64,000 nucleotides of DNA from Bacteroides sp. MSB163 (GCF_036416795.1 NZ_CP143867.1:5138001-5202000), one strand, 5' to 3'. Shown: positions 45,030-54,978, counted from the first letter of the stretch. The notes: generated by a model not told the origin, from the letters alone. A program made the numbers and translations.

Positions 45030-46109
45030 TTATAATAATACTTCAGTAGCAATTCTTTCAATCTCCTCCTTTGCCAAACCATAGTACAAAGGCAGACAAA
45101 GTATTCTTTTCGAAATGTCTTCGGAAACAGGCATTTCTACATAGGGAAGTATCTGTGTAAAGGTATTCACCGAAGGATAGAAATAGCGTCTTGGATAAAT
45201 GCCTTCAGCATTCAACTTTTTCTCAACAGAGAGAAGCGTTGCTTCCGAAGGAAATATCACTGGAAAATAACTATAGTTACAAGCCTCATTGATACGCTGA
45301 AACTTCAATTCAGGACATTGAGAAAGTATCTCTTTATACAGCATATACTTTTCTTGACGATCAGCCAGGGCAGACGGCAGATAACGCAAATTGGCAATGC
45401 CGATAGCCGCATGAACTTCGGTCATTTTTCCATTAGTACCATCATCCACAACATCCTTACGATCATCAAAACCAAAGAAACGCAAGCGCTTCAACTTTTC
45501 ATGCAATTCATCGTCCAAGGCAAAGCAGGCACCTCCCTCAGCCGTATTCAACATCTTTGTGGCATGAAAGCTCGTAGTGGAAATATCACCGTACTCAAAT
45601 ATTGACCTGCCTTTATAATTCACCCCGACAGCATGCGCAGCATCATAAATCACTCTCAAGTTATGCTTCTTAGCTATAGCATCAATTTGCTCGACTTCGC
45701 AGGGATTACCGAAAACATGTACGGGAAGAATTGCACAAGTATGTTCAGTGATCTTTTCCTCAATCTTAGACGGGTCCATATTCAATGTCTCAGGATCAAT
45801 ATCAACAAAGACAGGCGTACAACCCTCCCAAATAATGGAGCTGATTGTAGCGATGAAAGTAAAAGGGGTAGTAATGACCTCACCTTTAAGGCCCAAGGCA
45901 CGGATAGCCATATGAATGGCAATAGTACCATTGGTCACTGAAACAATATTACGCAAGTGAAGATAATCAGCAACTTCCTTCTCAAAACGTTGTACTAGGG
46001 GACCGTTATGCGTCATAATACCACGCTCCCAAATACCCTGCATAAGCTGAGTTACTTCTTCCAACGGTGCCAAAGTAGGCATCGTCACATAGATACTTTT
46101 ATTTGCCAT
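45030..46109 (-). CDS. DegT-family nucleotide-sugar C4 aminotransferase (VioA/DesI type)
   Basis: A 359-aa PLP enzyme. The lysine is in SFHATKMLNTAEGG, a pattern of dTDP-4-keto-6-deoxyhexose aminotransferases (VioA, DesI). PFTFIATISSIIWEG, DAAHAVGVNYKG and RRYFYPSVNTF are also family-like. Its 3' neighbour is a 250-bp gap, and its 5' end overlaps the Gfo/Idh gene by 11 bp. Together with the dehydratase and reductase genes it would make dTDP-4-amino-2,4,6-trideoxyhexose. Confidence 0.88.
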   Translation of the reverse strand: MANKSIYVTMPTLAPLEEVTQLMQGIWERGIMTHNGPLVQRFEKEVADYLHLRNIVSVTNGTIAIHMAIRALGLKGEVITTPFTFIATISSIIWEGCTPVFVDIDPETLNMDPSKIEEKITEHTCAILPVHVFGNPCEVEQIDAIAKKHNLRVIYDAAHAVGVNYKGRSIFEYGDISTTSFHATKMLNTAEGGACFALDDELHEKLKRLRFFGFDDRKDVVDDGTNGKMTEVHAAIGIANLRYLPSALADRQEKYMLYKEILSQCPELKFQRINEACNYSYFPVIFPSEATLLSVEKKLNAEGIYPRRYFYPSVNTFTQILPYVEMPVSEDISKRILCLPLYYGLAKEEIERIATEVLL

Positions 46110-47076
46110 AACAATATTCTTTTATTTGCCCGATATACCGGGATTGATTCAAATTCTGTATATATTCACCTGAAAACTCTCCTGTATCCAAACAGTGAGC
46201 AATATGCGCCAGCATATTTGAGAAATGATCATCAGCTGGTAAGAGAATCTCCTCGTAACGCCCCTGCTTTTCCAAGATTACTTTCGGAGAAAAACCAGCA
46301 GGAGCGGTGAACGCACGGGTGGTAGTCAATCTACCAAGACTGCCCCAAATTTCATAGCCGCACTGATAATAATTATCAAAACCGAAAGCAAGCTCTGCAA
46401 TGACACCTTGGGGACTGTCAAGGTACGCCCCTCCGTACAAATCAACCTCCATATCAGAAGGTTGGTATAAAGAAGCGGAACGCAAACTTAAACTACAATC
46501 AGGAAGTATAAACTGCATAGCTTTCAAGGTATAAGCTCCCGCATCAAGCAAAGACCCGCCGCCAAGAGATTTCGAATAGCGGATATTATTCCGATCCTCA
46601 AAAGGGGGGAATCCAAAAGAACAGCGGAAACAACGGAGGTCACCCAATTCATGCCTTTCCAAAAGTTCTTTTACCCAAACATGCTGGGAATGAAAACGAA
46701 ACTGGAAGTTCTCGATCAGAAGCAAATGTTTATCACAGGCAAGTTCAACAAGCTCCCGAACCTCATCATAAGTGCACGACAGAGATTTCTCACTCATCAC
46801 ATGCTTTCCTTTTTCCAAAGTTTTATGGATCCACTCATAGTGTAAGCCTGTTGGAAGCGGAATATATACCAATTCGATATCCTCATTATCCAGCAGCTCT
46901 TCATAGTTACCGTAAGCAACACAATGATAAGGGGCAGCTGCAAGTTGGGCTTTGTGAAAATCACGACTGGCAATGCCAGTCAGTTCAAAACGTTCAGATG
47001 ACGAAAAGGCGGGAAGAAGGGAGCGGATTGCTATATGGGCACATCCAAGCACGCCCACTTTATATTTTTTAGCCAT
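46099..47076 (-). CDS. Gfo/Idh/MocA-family NDP-sugar 3-ketoreductase
   Basis: A 325-aa oxidoreductase. The N-terminal Rossmann start is KKYKVGVLGCAHIA, followed by YIPLPTGLHYEW and MSEKSLSCTYDEV (EKP-like motif, here EKS). The gene order and family match the 3-ketoreductases of dideoxysugar pathways (for example SpnN-like). The missing proline in EKS is a small deviation from EKP. It would reduce the 3-keto group produced by the 2,3-dehydratase. It overlaps the aminotransferase by 11 bp. Confidence 0.8.
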   Translation of the reverse strand: MAKKYKVGVLGCAHIAIRSLLPAFSSSERFELTGIASRDFHKAQLAAAPYHCVAYGNYEELLDNEDIELVYIPLPTGLHYEWIHKTLEKGKHVMSEKSLSCTYDEVRELVELACDKHLLLIENFQFRFHSQHVWVKELLERHELGDLRCFRCSFGFPPFEDRNNIRYSKSLGGGSLLDAGAYTLKAMQFILPDCSLSLRSASLYQPSDMEVDLYGGAYLDSPQGVIAELAFGFDNYYQCGYEIWGSLGRLTTTRAFTAPAGFSPKVILEKQGRYEEILLPADDHFSNMLAHIAHCLDTGEFSGEYIQNLNQSRYIGQIKEYCYGK

Positions 47077-47083
47077 TCGATAT

Positions 47084-48463
47084 TTAAGATAAATAATTTA
47101 GAGCCGCTATCAAACTGCGGGACTGAATGTTCAGATAATTATTGAAACGCAAGAACTGATAGATTTGTCCTAAAGTCATCCAGCGATAACGTTCAGGGAG
47201 TTCGAGGGGAAAAGAATCATCCACCTCAACAAGCATGTTACGGTTTTGCTCATGATAGAAGCGGCCTCCTTCTTCCGATTGTAAAGTATCGTAAAGCACC
47301 TGAGATCCGGAAGACTCAAGCACAAGGTCAAGGAAAGGCGGACGGGCACTTCGAGAAGAAGGAATATTACCTGTCAGACATTGCACTGTAGGAGCCAATT
47401 CCATAACATCAAAGTTACCGCATTCAAGTTTTGCCTGCACCATAAAATGATAAACTCCATTTATCTTTTTGATGATAAAAGCACATATGCCTTGCTGCAT
47501 CGGTTGAATCAACGGCTGGCACCACGAAGAGACCTCACGGTTAGATATGGTAACTTTCACACCAACCACTTTAAAGTATTTTCCATCCTCACGGGATATT
47601 TCACCGGGCAATACCCGCCAATCTGTCATTTTCCGGAGAGGAAAAGGATGTACCTTCAAATCATACCGGGACTTTAAAGAAGACAGCCAGGAAAGATGCT
47701 CGGATATCGTAGTATGACAGTGATTCGTTACGGAAGAAAGAAACAAATCCCTACCAAAAACCGACAAACGACTCGTATCATCCGCAAGAGATAAATAGTC
47801 GCTGATTTTTAAACCGGAAAGAACGGTACGGGTATCCATATTGACCATATTATCATAACGCATCAACTCTTTTATCTGACCGAGTGTCATCCAGCGGAAA
47901 TCATCATACTCCTCAACATCCTCCTCCACTTTTATTATAATATTGCGGTTTCTCTTACGAAGAAACCTTGCTCCCTGTTCGGATTGAAGTTGGTCAAGAA
48001 TTATCTGGTCAGGGCTCGCATTCACAAAATAATCAAGGTATAGGGGTTGTTTCCCTTTATGAATCTGACTATAATTACTCTTAGTAGCCTGCAAGGTAGG
48101 AGAAATCTGCACACAATTTACATTCCCGGGTTCGATCTTTGCTTGCATCAAAAAATAAAGGACACCATCAAATTCCTTGGTCAAAATCCCCAGATAGCCT
48201 ACTTCCGGTTGGTTGATTATAGGCTGCGTCCAACTGGAAAGGGAGCCATAGTCTGTCTCTACACGAATCCCTTCAATCGAAAAAAAACGACCGGAACTAT
48301 GTCTTAAAGTACCATCTTCATCCTGAGACCAGTGATCTAGGGAAGAAAAAGGAACAGGATCAACTGCGACCTGAATTGAACGATTACGATTCTCAATCCA
48401 AAGACGTATTTCATCCAGCGAATGCAAAGTACCCTGAATGGTTAATAAAGAACGAATTACCAT
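47084..48463 (-). CDS. NDP-hexose 2,3-dehydratase (EvaA/SpnO type)
   Basis: A 459-aa enzyme built from two repeated halves: SSWTQPIINQPEVGYLG in the first and SSWCQPLIQPMQQGICA in the second, each followed by a QAKxExGN-type segment and a (T/S)xLQxT region. This tandem arrangement is a hallmark of NDP-4-keto-6-deoxyglucose 2,3-dehydratases, which start 2,6-dideoxysugar synthesis. Such enzymes are well known in antibiotic sugar pathways and less so in Bacteroides capsules. The rmlAB-type genes for the precursor are outside this locus. Confidence 0.9.
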   Translation of the reverse strand: MVIRSLLTIQGTLHSLDEIRLWIENRNRSIQVAVDPVPFSSLDHWSQDEDGTLRHSSGRFFSIEGIRVETDYGSLSSWTQPIINQPEVGYLGILTKEFDGVLYFLMQAKIEPGNVNCVQISPTLQATKSNYSQIHKGKQPLYLDYFVNASPDQIILDQLQSEQGARFLRKRNRNIIIKVEEDVEEYDDFRWMTLGQIKELMRYDNMVNMDTRTVLSGLKISDYLSLADDTSRLSVFGRDLFLSSVTNHCHTTISEHLSWLSSLKSRYDLKVHPFPLRKMTDWRVLPGEISREDGKYFKVVGVKVTISNREVSSWCQPLIQPMQQGICAFIIKKINGVYHFMVQAKLECGNFDVMELAPTVQCLTGNIPSSRSARPPFLDLVLESSGSQVLYDTLQSEEGGRFYHEQNRNMLVEVDDSFPLELPERYRWMTLGQIYQFLRFNNYLNIQSRSLIAALNYLS

Positions 48464-48519
48464 TGTACGATTTTTTCTTGAATTATTACTGATATATTAT
48501 TTTCTATCCCGAATTATGT

Positions 48520-49965
48520 TTACTTTCGTTTTAACAGAGAGATGCCAAGTTGCTTAAGTTCAAGGTACTCCGGTAACTTTATTTTCTCGTAAATAAAAAA
48601 TGCCAATAGAATTCCCAATACTAACTGGATCGGGAGAAGGAGATAAACCGACCAATCTAACAAAGAGACACACCACATAATGAAAGCTACGGTAAGGGAT
48701 GTAAGAAATGTAGGCAATATATCTTTCAATTGATCTATAGTGGGATAATCTATCAATCCTGCAGAATAATAGCTATTCAAAAAATAAGCAATAAAAGAGC
48801 TTACTACACTTCCCCAAAGCATATATTCAATACCACAATACATACCTATCATAATTGGACCTACTGCTATTATTTTTTTTATTATTTCTAATTTTAAAAA
48901 TAAGTCAGAGCGTCCTTTTACTTGCAAAATATTCAAATTAATAGCATGAAGAGGGTACAACATACCGGCAAAACAGATTATTTGTAAAAAGTAAACGGCA
49001 GGAAGCCACTTTGCACCTATTAAAATAAGAATCAAAGGCTTTGCTACAGCTGCAAGTCCTAACATACATGCAAAACTTATCAGCATAGTAGTTTTTATAA
49101 CCTTGCGATAAGCTTCACGTAATCGTTCTGATTCCTCTTGAATTGAACTTAATACAGGATAGCTAACACGTTGGACAACAGTAGTCAAATTGCTGGAGAA
49201 TATTATATTAAACTGTTCTGCACGCGTATATTGTCCTAATATGGAAGAAGCATAAAAGCGACCAATAATGATATAATAAATATTCTTATAAATAGTGTTT
49301 ATAAGCCCGGATAACAATAGCTTGGATCCAAAGCCAAAAAGCTCATTAAAACTTTTTATTGAAAATTCAAGGTTAGGATACCATTTACAGAAAATCCATA
49401 AAAATAAAGCATTCAATAATTGCCGGGATAGCTGTTGACCGACCAAGCTCCATACCCCCATTCCGGCAAGCGCCATACCTATACCAACAAATCCACTACT
49501 TATAGACGAGATTAATGAAACCTTAGTTTGTGTTTTAAAATTAACATTCCGTACAAATATCGTACGAGGTATAATGGATAATGCATTAATAATAAGAATA
49601 AAGCCTATTACTCGCATAACCTCCATCAATATTGGTTCTTTAAAGAAGACACTTATCGCCGGTGATGCAAGAAACAAAGAAATATATAAAACAATACTAA
49701 CTACTATATTAAAATAAAAAACGGTATTATAGTCAATACGATTTATGTATACTTTACGTATAAGGGCGTTAGAAAAGCCACTATCAATAATTGAATTTGA
49801 TACGGCTATAAATATAGCTATCATAGCCATAACCCCATATTCCTCAGGAGTCAGCAAACGAGCTAAGATGAGACCGACAAGAAAAGTAATACCTGAACTG
49901 GCTATATTGTCTATAAAACTCCAACCAACACCACGAACTGTTTTATCTTTTAAAGATTCCTGCAT
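48520..49965 (-). CDS. Wzx-type polysaccharide flippase
   Basis: A 481-aa protein with about 12-14 membrane helices and MATE/MOP-superfamily character. The start KTVRGVGWSFIDNIASSG and VGLILARLLTPEEYGVMAM are typical of WzxC-like capsule flippases. It should move the lipid-linked repeat unit to the periplasmic face. It lies 231 bp after the Wzz gene and 56 bp before the dehydratase gene. Confidence 0.9.
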   Translation of the reverse strand: MQESLKDKTVRGVGWSFIDNIASSGITFLVGLILARLLTPEEYGVMAMIAIFIAVSNSIIDSGFSNALIRKVYINRIDYNTVFYFNIVVSIVLYISLFLASPAISVFFKEPILMEVMRVIGFILIINALSIIPRTIFVRNVNFKTQTKVSLISSISSGFVGIGMALAGMGVWSLVGQQLSRQLLNALFLWIFCKWYPNLEFSIKSFNELFGFGSKLLLSGLINTIYKNIYYIIIGRFYASSILGQYTRAEQFNIIFSSNLTTVVQRVSYPVLSSIQEESERLREAYRKVIKTTMLISFACMLGLAAVAKPLILILIGAKWLPAVYFLQIICFAGMLYPLHAINLNILQVKGRSDLFLKLEIIKKIIAVGPIMIGMYCGIEYMLWGSVVSSFIAYFLNSYYSAGLIDYPTIDQLKDILPTFLTSLTVAFIMWCVSLLDWSVYLLLPIQLVLGILLAFFIYEKIKLPEYLELKQLGISLLKRK

Positions 49966-50196
49966 ACAATAATCAATAAGACCAGAGTAAATTTGAAAGA
50001 GATCAGCATCAAAGATCTTATTTCCAAACGCTTAAAAAAAACAATATGTATTATATATAAAATTCTATTCAATGCAACTATACATAAAAAACTAGGGAGA
50101 AAGAAACGCTAAGTTGATTTATATTAATTATAGGAATCTTCGCATAGATCTACATTAAGAAATAGCGTTATCTCTCACCCCTAGTTATATGCATAT

Positions 50197-51327
50197 TTAC
50201 CTACCTATCTCTTCTTCTTTCAATTTCACTTTATTATCTTCTTTTCTATTCTTCAAATCAGTAAAGAAATCCCTTCCAAATAATACCCAACTGACACAAC
50301 CGAATCCTGTCAGAAATACAATCCCTATAAGCATTAGAGCCTTACGAGGTTTTGAAGGCTTTATTGGAATAGTTGATGGCTCAATAATAGTATATACAGG
50401 AGTAATTTCCTGTACTTTAGCCTCTGCCATTTGCAATTGCTGTGCAACGGAGGTATAAACCTGATATGCCAAACGCATCTCATTTTCCAACCTTTCTTGC
50501 TCAGCACGATAACTCAACAAAATAATATTCTTGTTGGCGTCAGCAAACTTGGCATAGTTTTCCTGAGCTTTCTCATACTCTTTCTTTTTTCTTTCAAAAA
50601 GCTTCTCTTGAAACAGAAAATCCTGACGAGCCTTATTGGTTCGATATTCTGTAACATAATCCTGTAACCTGCGTACTACAGTATCAGTAAGACAAGCAGA
50701 AATACGAGCATCCTGCATTGTCACAGACAAAGTAGTAACCCCTGTCTTTTTATCAACAGAAACATTAATACGCTCACTTAACTCTTTCGCAATATCAGTT
50801 TCTTCTCTCGTTAAATGAAAAGGATCAAGAATACCATCATCATCATCTTCATCTGTTAATAATGAAATAGCCCAACCAGCTGCTTTAAATGGAGCAGAAG
50901 TTATTAATGACCACCATGGCATGCGTTGATAATCATTTAAATAGCAATAAAGAGTAGTGTCAATTTCCTCATCTAAGTCTTTAACTCGAACATTAAATAA
51001 CCCTGTTATAAAAGGAGTAGAAGTTACAATATCAGGATACAAATCAGGATATATTGCATCTGCACCAGATGTAGCATTAAGATTAAGGCCCGCCATTGCG
51101 GCCAATGACGAAAGCCCACCACCTTTATTATCCGACATTTCCGGTGCAATCATGGCCTCAGCCGTATACTCCCTAGGAATACTAAAAACAATTACCAATC
51201 CTATCAGTACAGCATATCCACAAGTCTTCAGTATAAACTTACGTTCCCTCCAAATCTTTAATGCAAGTTTTAGCAAATCTATTTCTTCTTCTTGAGAAGA
51301 AGGGTTCTTTTGAAGTTCCTCACTCAT
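50197..51327 (-). CDS. Wzz-like chain-length determinant protein
   Basis: A 376-aa inner-membrane protein. Two helices flank a long periplasmic coiled-coil: TM1 near 35-52 (FILKTCGYAVLIGLVIVF) and TM2 near 333-352 (ALMLIGIVFLTGFGCVSW). The Wzz-type proline-rich segment before TM2 is EPSTIPIKPSKP. It is short on the cytosolic side and has no tyrosine kinase domain. It sits 11 bp after the export protein gene, so they form an export pair. Confidence 0.92.
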   Translation of the reverse strand: MSEELQKNPSSQEEEIDLLKLALKIWRERKFILKTCGYAVLIGLVIVFSIPREYTAEAMIAPEMSDNKGGGLSSLAAMAGLNLNATSGADAIYPDLYPDIVTSTPFITGLFNVRVKDLDEEIDTTLYCYLNDYQRMPWWSLITSAPFKAAGWAISLLTDEDDDDGILDPFHLTREETDIAKELSERINVSVDKKTGVTTLSVTMQDARISACLTDTVVRRLQDYVTEYRTNKARQDFLFQEKLFERKKKEYEKAQENYAKFADANKNIILLSYRAEQERLENEMRLAYQVYTSVAQQLQMAEAKVQEITPVYTIIEPSTIPIKPSKPRKALMLIGIVFLTGFGCVSWVLFGRDFFTDLKNRKEDNKVKLKEEEIGR

Positions 51328-51337
51328 AATTCATATT

Positions 51338-53761
51338 CTATTTAAAAGCATTTACCAAAGTCGCTACCATAGCCGCCATCGTAGCAGTAGTAGAACTGAT
51401 ACCCAGTATTTCTGCAAATTTCATGTGCTGTTTCTCAGCTTTACTAGGTACTACAATTTCACAACCTGGCTGTATCAATTGACTATCACCGCGTCTTGCA
51501 CGTGCCACTGTACCATTCAAATATATGATGTACGCTTTCCTCTTCTTTGCCATATTACCATAGCCTCCTGCCATATTGATATAATACTTCAGCTTCGCAC
51601 CTTTCTCCCAAGCCACCGTATTCGGATACATAACCGAACCGCTAATCTTAACAGTATTGACAAACTCAGGAATATAGATCACATCACCTTCGCGCAAAAC
51701 AACATCGTAGTCGCTACCCGGATTAGCCAAAGCCTTCTCCATATCTATACCGACCGTATATGTTTCTGTTATAGCCAACTTAGCAACAGATATACTGTCT
51801 TTGCCCTCACCATTACGTGCCATACGTAGAGCATCCCTCTCACGGCGACGCTCTTCATCATTCATTCTGCGAATAAGACGACCGCCTTTTATGTAAGCAT
51901 CCGGAGTTATACCACCCGCACGTTTTATCAAATCACTCAAACGCTCGTTCTTTTTCAAAAGCGCATAACTTCCACTAAACAACACTTCTCCAGAAACAGA
52001 AACTGTACGTTGTACCTTATAAGCCGGACTCCTACGAACCTGAACCATATCAAACGGCTGTAAATAGAAATCCGCATCCCCTATCACCAAACCGTCTTTT
52101 ATATCAAAAGCAAACGTTTCTGCCAATTTACTACTGTAAGCAGTACTCTTAGGGTCCTTGATACGACGTGTTACACTTACCCGAGTAGTAGCCGCCGCCT
52201 CACGCAAACCGCCAGCCTGAACAACCAGATCTTCTATAGTCATCTTGTCCGAATACAGGAAGGTTCCCGGATTTAGTACCTCACCATATATTGATACGGT
52301 CTCTTCCTCCTTCAGATCATTCACACTGGGAATATAAAGATGGTCATCCTTTTGCAAAGGAATATCTGCAACGGTACCATTGAGTAAACCGTTCAAATCA
52401 ATAGCTATAATTTCATGAGAAAGATCCTCATGTTCACGATCCAATAATACACGATTCAAAAAGGCATCGCCACGAAGCCCTTCAGCTTTCTTTATCAACT
52501 GTTTTACCGTGTTTACCTCTCCATCCAACTGATATAGTCCTGAACGGTAAACCGCACCGCTAATCTCAACTTTGTTTTCAAAACGGTCGAGTACGGCATC
52601 AACAGTTATCAAATCACCGTCATCCAGGCGAAATACGGAATAATCCATTTCATCTACATTGAAAACCTGATGCTCACGTCCGCTCTTACGGATAAGACGA
52701 ACGGCTTTCTTGTAGGAATCTCCAGTAAAACCACCGGCGTATTCCAGCAAATTAGCGACAGTTTCCGTAGGCTTCATTTCGTAATACATTGGACGCTTCA
52801 CCTTTCCCACGATCTCCACCAGAGATTCATAAGGATTCACAATGATAACATCGCCTTCCTGCAAACGTATATCGTCATTCATCTTACCCTTCATGATAAA
52901 CTCATAGACATCAAGGTTTTCTATAGTCTTTCCATTACGCACCAACTTTATGCCACGCAGACTACCGATTTTATTAACACCACCCGCACGGTACAATGCG
53001 TGAAAAACCGTAGAAAAAGCTGAAAGAGAATAAGTACCCGGAACGGAAACCTCTCCCATAATGTTTACCTGGATAGTACGTGTGTCTCCAAGCGTTAACC
53101 GAATCTGAGAGTTAGGCTCATTGCCACCGATACCCGAATAAATCTTAGAAAATTCACGTTGCAGATATTGGTTGGCTTCCTTCACCGTCATCCCATTCAA
53201 ATGAACCGGACCCAGATCCTTAACCTGAATATCACCTTCAGGACTAATCGTCTGGCGGATTGTATTTTCCGAAGCACCCCAAATATCTATAATCACTTCA
53301 TCACCGGGGCCCAAACGATAACTTACCGGAGTGGCAAGATTAGCGCTGGGTTCAAAGCTTAAATTGGTATTTCTGAATAAATTGTGACCAAAAATCTGCC
53401 TGACAGACATTTCCAGATGAGCTTTGCTATCCTGCTTTTCATCAATGACAGCCTTCTGATCTTCCAACTCGGCAGCTTCATAAGATGAATCTAGTGCCAC
53501 GGCACGTTTGCGCATCTGGTTGGGCTTATTGCCTGTACCTTCAGCAGTACTATTGGTAGCCTCATACCTGGACTTAATCCGCAATACCTGCTCCTGAGTC
53601 ACACCACGGCGAAGCAACTCAGTAGTCATTTGCTTCTGGGATTTTCCTGCTGCTTGTGCATTCTTTACATACTCAACAACCTGTTCATCAGACATGCGTT
53701 GGGCATGAACAAAACCGGATAAAGTAAAAAGACAAAAGATAAATAATAATAATCGACGCAT
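51338..53761 (-). CDS. Polysaccharide export outer-membrane protein with SLBB domains
   Basis: An 807-aa exporter. A signal peptide (MRRLLLFIFCLFTLSGFVHA) is followed by a helical region, then the Poly_export domain (YRLGPGDEVIIDIWGASE near 150) and four to six SLBB repeats (for example IRLTLGDTRTIQVNIMGEV, TVSIYGEVLNPGTFLY, TVSVSGEVLFSGSY, VKISGSVMYPNTV). It is longer than E. coli Wza and fits the Bacteroides capsule exporters. No lipobox Cys follows the signal. Confidence 0.92.
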   Translation of the reverse strand: MRRLLLFIFCLFTLSGFVHAQRMSDEQVVEYVKNAQAAGKSQKQMTTELLRRGVTQEQVLRIKSRYEATNSTAEGTGNKPNQMRKRAVALDSSYEAAELEDQKAVIDEKQDSKAHLEMSVRQIFGHNLFRNTNLSFEPSANLATPVSYRLGPGDEVIIDIWGASENTIRQTISPEGDIQVKDLGPVHLNGMTVKEANQYLQREFSKIYSGIGGNEPNSQIRLTLGDTRTIQVNIMGEVSVPGTYSLSAFSTVFHALYRAGGVNKIGSLRGIKLVRNGKTIENLDVYEFIMKGKMNDDIRLQEGDVIIVNPYESLVEIVGKVKRPMYYEMKPTETVANLLEYAGGFTGDSYKKAVRLIRKSGREHQVFNVDEMDYSVFRLDDGDLITVDAVLDRFENKVEISGAVYRSGLYQLDGEVNTVKQLIKKAEGLRGDAFLNRVLLDREHEDLSHEIIAIDLNGLLNGTVADIPLQKDDHLYIPSVNDLKEEETVSIYGEVLNPGTFLYSDKMTIEDLVVQAGGLREAAATTRVSVTRRIKDPKSTAYSSKLAETFAFDIKDGLVIGDADFYLQPFDMVQVRRSPAYKVQRTVSVSGEVLFSGSYALLKKNERLSDLIKRAGGITPDAYIKGGRLIRRMNDEERRRERDALRMARNGEGKDSISVAKLAITETYTVGIDMEKALANPGSDYDVVLREGDVIYIPEFVNTVKISGSVMYPNTVAWEKGAKLKYYINMAGGYGNMAKKRKAYIIYLNGTVARARRGDSQLIQPGCEIVVPSKAEKQHMKFAEILGISSTTATMAAMVATLVNAFK

Positions 53762-53801
53762 AGTTTATATATAAGGATAATTATTCTTCATAATGATTTT
53801 C

Positions 53802-54290
53802 TCATTCATCAATATATTCCCAAGGATAAGGATTATCCACCACATTCTGAAATTCGGCGATAGCTTCCTGTTGATCGGGAGTTAGTGATGTGGAATCCCA
53901 GGAAGCAATGATGGCACGAGCTTCATCAGCCAAAGGATCGTCAAAGACCTCACCATAGCAGGCTGTGAGTAAACGGAGCTTCAACAAAGAAGCAGGAAGT
54001 GAATCGAAGATATCCCAGCAACGGTTTAAAACTTCCTGAACATGTATTTGTTTTTCACCATGATCCACAAATGAAGCGTTGTAGCCCATCAGAAGAGCCA
54101 GACAAACATTAGCCTGTTCTTCCACAGTGGAACCTTTGACACCGGAATTATACAAAGCCGTAGTCAGACGGTAAACTTCACCGTTACGGCGGGACAAGTC
54201 ATCGCTATAGACCGGACTCCCGTCCATGCCCAAATACATCAGGTCGTGCGCTGCACGCTGAAGAGAAACTATTTCTTCGGAAAGAGTCAT
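53802..54290 (-). CDS. upxZ: UpxZ-family capsule regulator
   Basis: A 162-aa protein of the UpxZ family, from its position just after upxY and the conserved start LSEEIVSLQRAAHDLMYLG. In B. fragilis, UpxZ proteins inhibit transcription of other capsule loci by interfering with their UpxY proteins. That role is known for the family and is assumed here. The gap to upxY is 23 bp. Confidence 0.88.
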   Translation of the reverse strand: MTLSEEIVSLQRAAHDLMYLGMDGSPVYSDDLSRRNGEVYRLTTALYNSGVKGSTVEEQANVCLALLMGYNASFVDHGEKQIHVQEVLNRCWDIFDSLPASLLKLRLLTACYGEVFDDPLADEARAIIASWDSTSLTPDQQEAIAEFQNVVDNPYPWEYIDE

Positions 54291-54313
54291 AAAGAATTAT
54301 GATTTTGGATTTA

Positions 54314-54856
54314 TCAACTGTCAATTACCTCTATAAGGTCAGGATGGATAGTAGCCATGGCAACGGCTATGACACCTTGTATCGCAACTACTACACGACG
54401 GTCACGTGCACCTTTCACTTTCAGGAAAATACCTTCCTGTCCCTCGAAGTCACCACCCGTAACACGAACTCTGGTACCTTTAGACAGATTTAATTCATCA
54501 GGTTGGAAATATAATAGATGATCATTATAGGTACCGGCAACGGCAATAAAACGCTGCATCTCACTATCGGAAATAATAATCTTCTGACCGCTACGGGTAT
54601 CGGTTATGTATTGTAAATAGGTTACCTGTGATTTGATACGCTTCACCTCAGAGGGACAAGCATGAACAAAAAGTAAATTATGAATGACAGGAACCAGAAC
54701 GCGAACTTTCTTACCTTTCTTTATGCAGATCTTGTATTGCATGGGAACGAAACAACCCATTTTCTCCTTTTCAAGCAGACGCATAGCATCCGGCTCTCTA
54801 CGGTAAGTGGCACGCATGGCATACCATATTGGGCTTTCTTTTTCAACTTCTTCCAT
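54314..54856 (-). CDS. upxY: UpxY-family transcription antiterminator (NusG-like)
   Basis: A 180-aa NusG paralogue. The NGN domain runs over residues 8-110 (WYAMRATYRREPDAM, GKKVRVLVPVIHNLLFVHA), and a KOW-type domain is near 125-170 (KGTRVRVTGGDFEGQEG). UpxY proteins prevent early termination in the untranslated leader of their own capsule operon. It is the first gene of the locus. The roughly 200-bp leader between it and the left inverted repeat (54857-55058) is where it would act. Confidence 0.93.
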   Translation of the reverse strand: MEEVEKESPIWYAMRATYRREPDAMRLLEKEKMGCFVPMQYKICIKKGKKVRVLVPVIHNLLFVHACPSEVKRIKSQVTYLQYITDTRSGQKIIISDSEMQRFIAVAGTYNDHLLYFQPDELNLSKGTRVRVTGGDFEGQEGIFLKVKGARDRRVVVAIQGVIAVAMATIHPDLIEVIDS

Positions 54857-54950
54857 TCTATGATTATTTCAGAAAAGTGCGTTCCTCTGGGGCTTTGAAC
54901 TCCTTGCATACACTTGAAATTCAATCACTTGCGAACACTTTATGTAAAAT

Positions 54951-54978
54951 ACGACAAGCTTTGTGCTCCTCTTGTCAA
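54951..54978 (-). terminator. Possible leader hairpin upstream of upxY
   Basis: The minus strand carries GACAAG (54971-54976) and its complement CTTGTC (54953-54958), a 6-bp stem extended by one G-U pair, followed by TATTTT. It lies in the upxY leader. UpxY is known to act on such leaders, but this stem is weak and may be chance. Confidence 0.3.

Larger units (their letters stand above)
26173..54856 (-). other. Capsular polysaccharide (Wzx/Wzy-dependent) biosynthesis locus
   Basis: Twenty-nine consecutive minus-strand genes with short gaps or overlaps run from upxY to a PglE-like aminotransferase. They comprise regulation, export, chain length, flippase, polymerase, an initiating transferase, two glycosyltransferases, two sets of amino-sugar genes and a 13-gene acyl and modification block. 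Base composition changes within the locus: about 30.2-33.8 kb and 37.4-44.8 kb look more AT-rich than 45-48 kb and 51-54 kb, which suggests mosaic assembly by transfer. A terminator lies at the left end and an invertible promoter at the right end. Confidence 0.9.
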
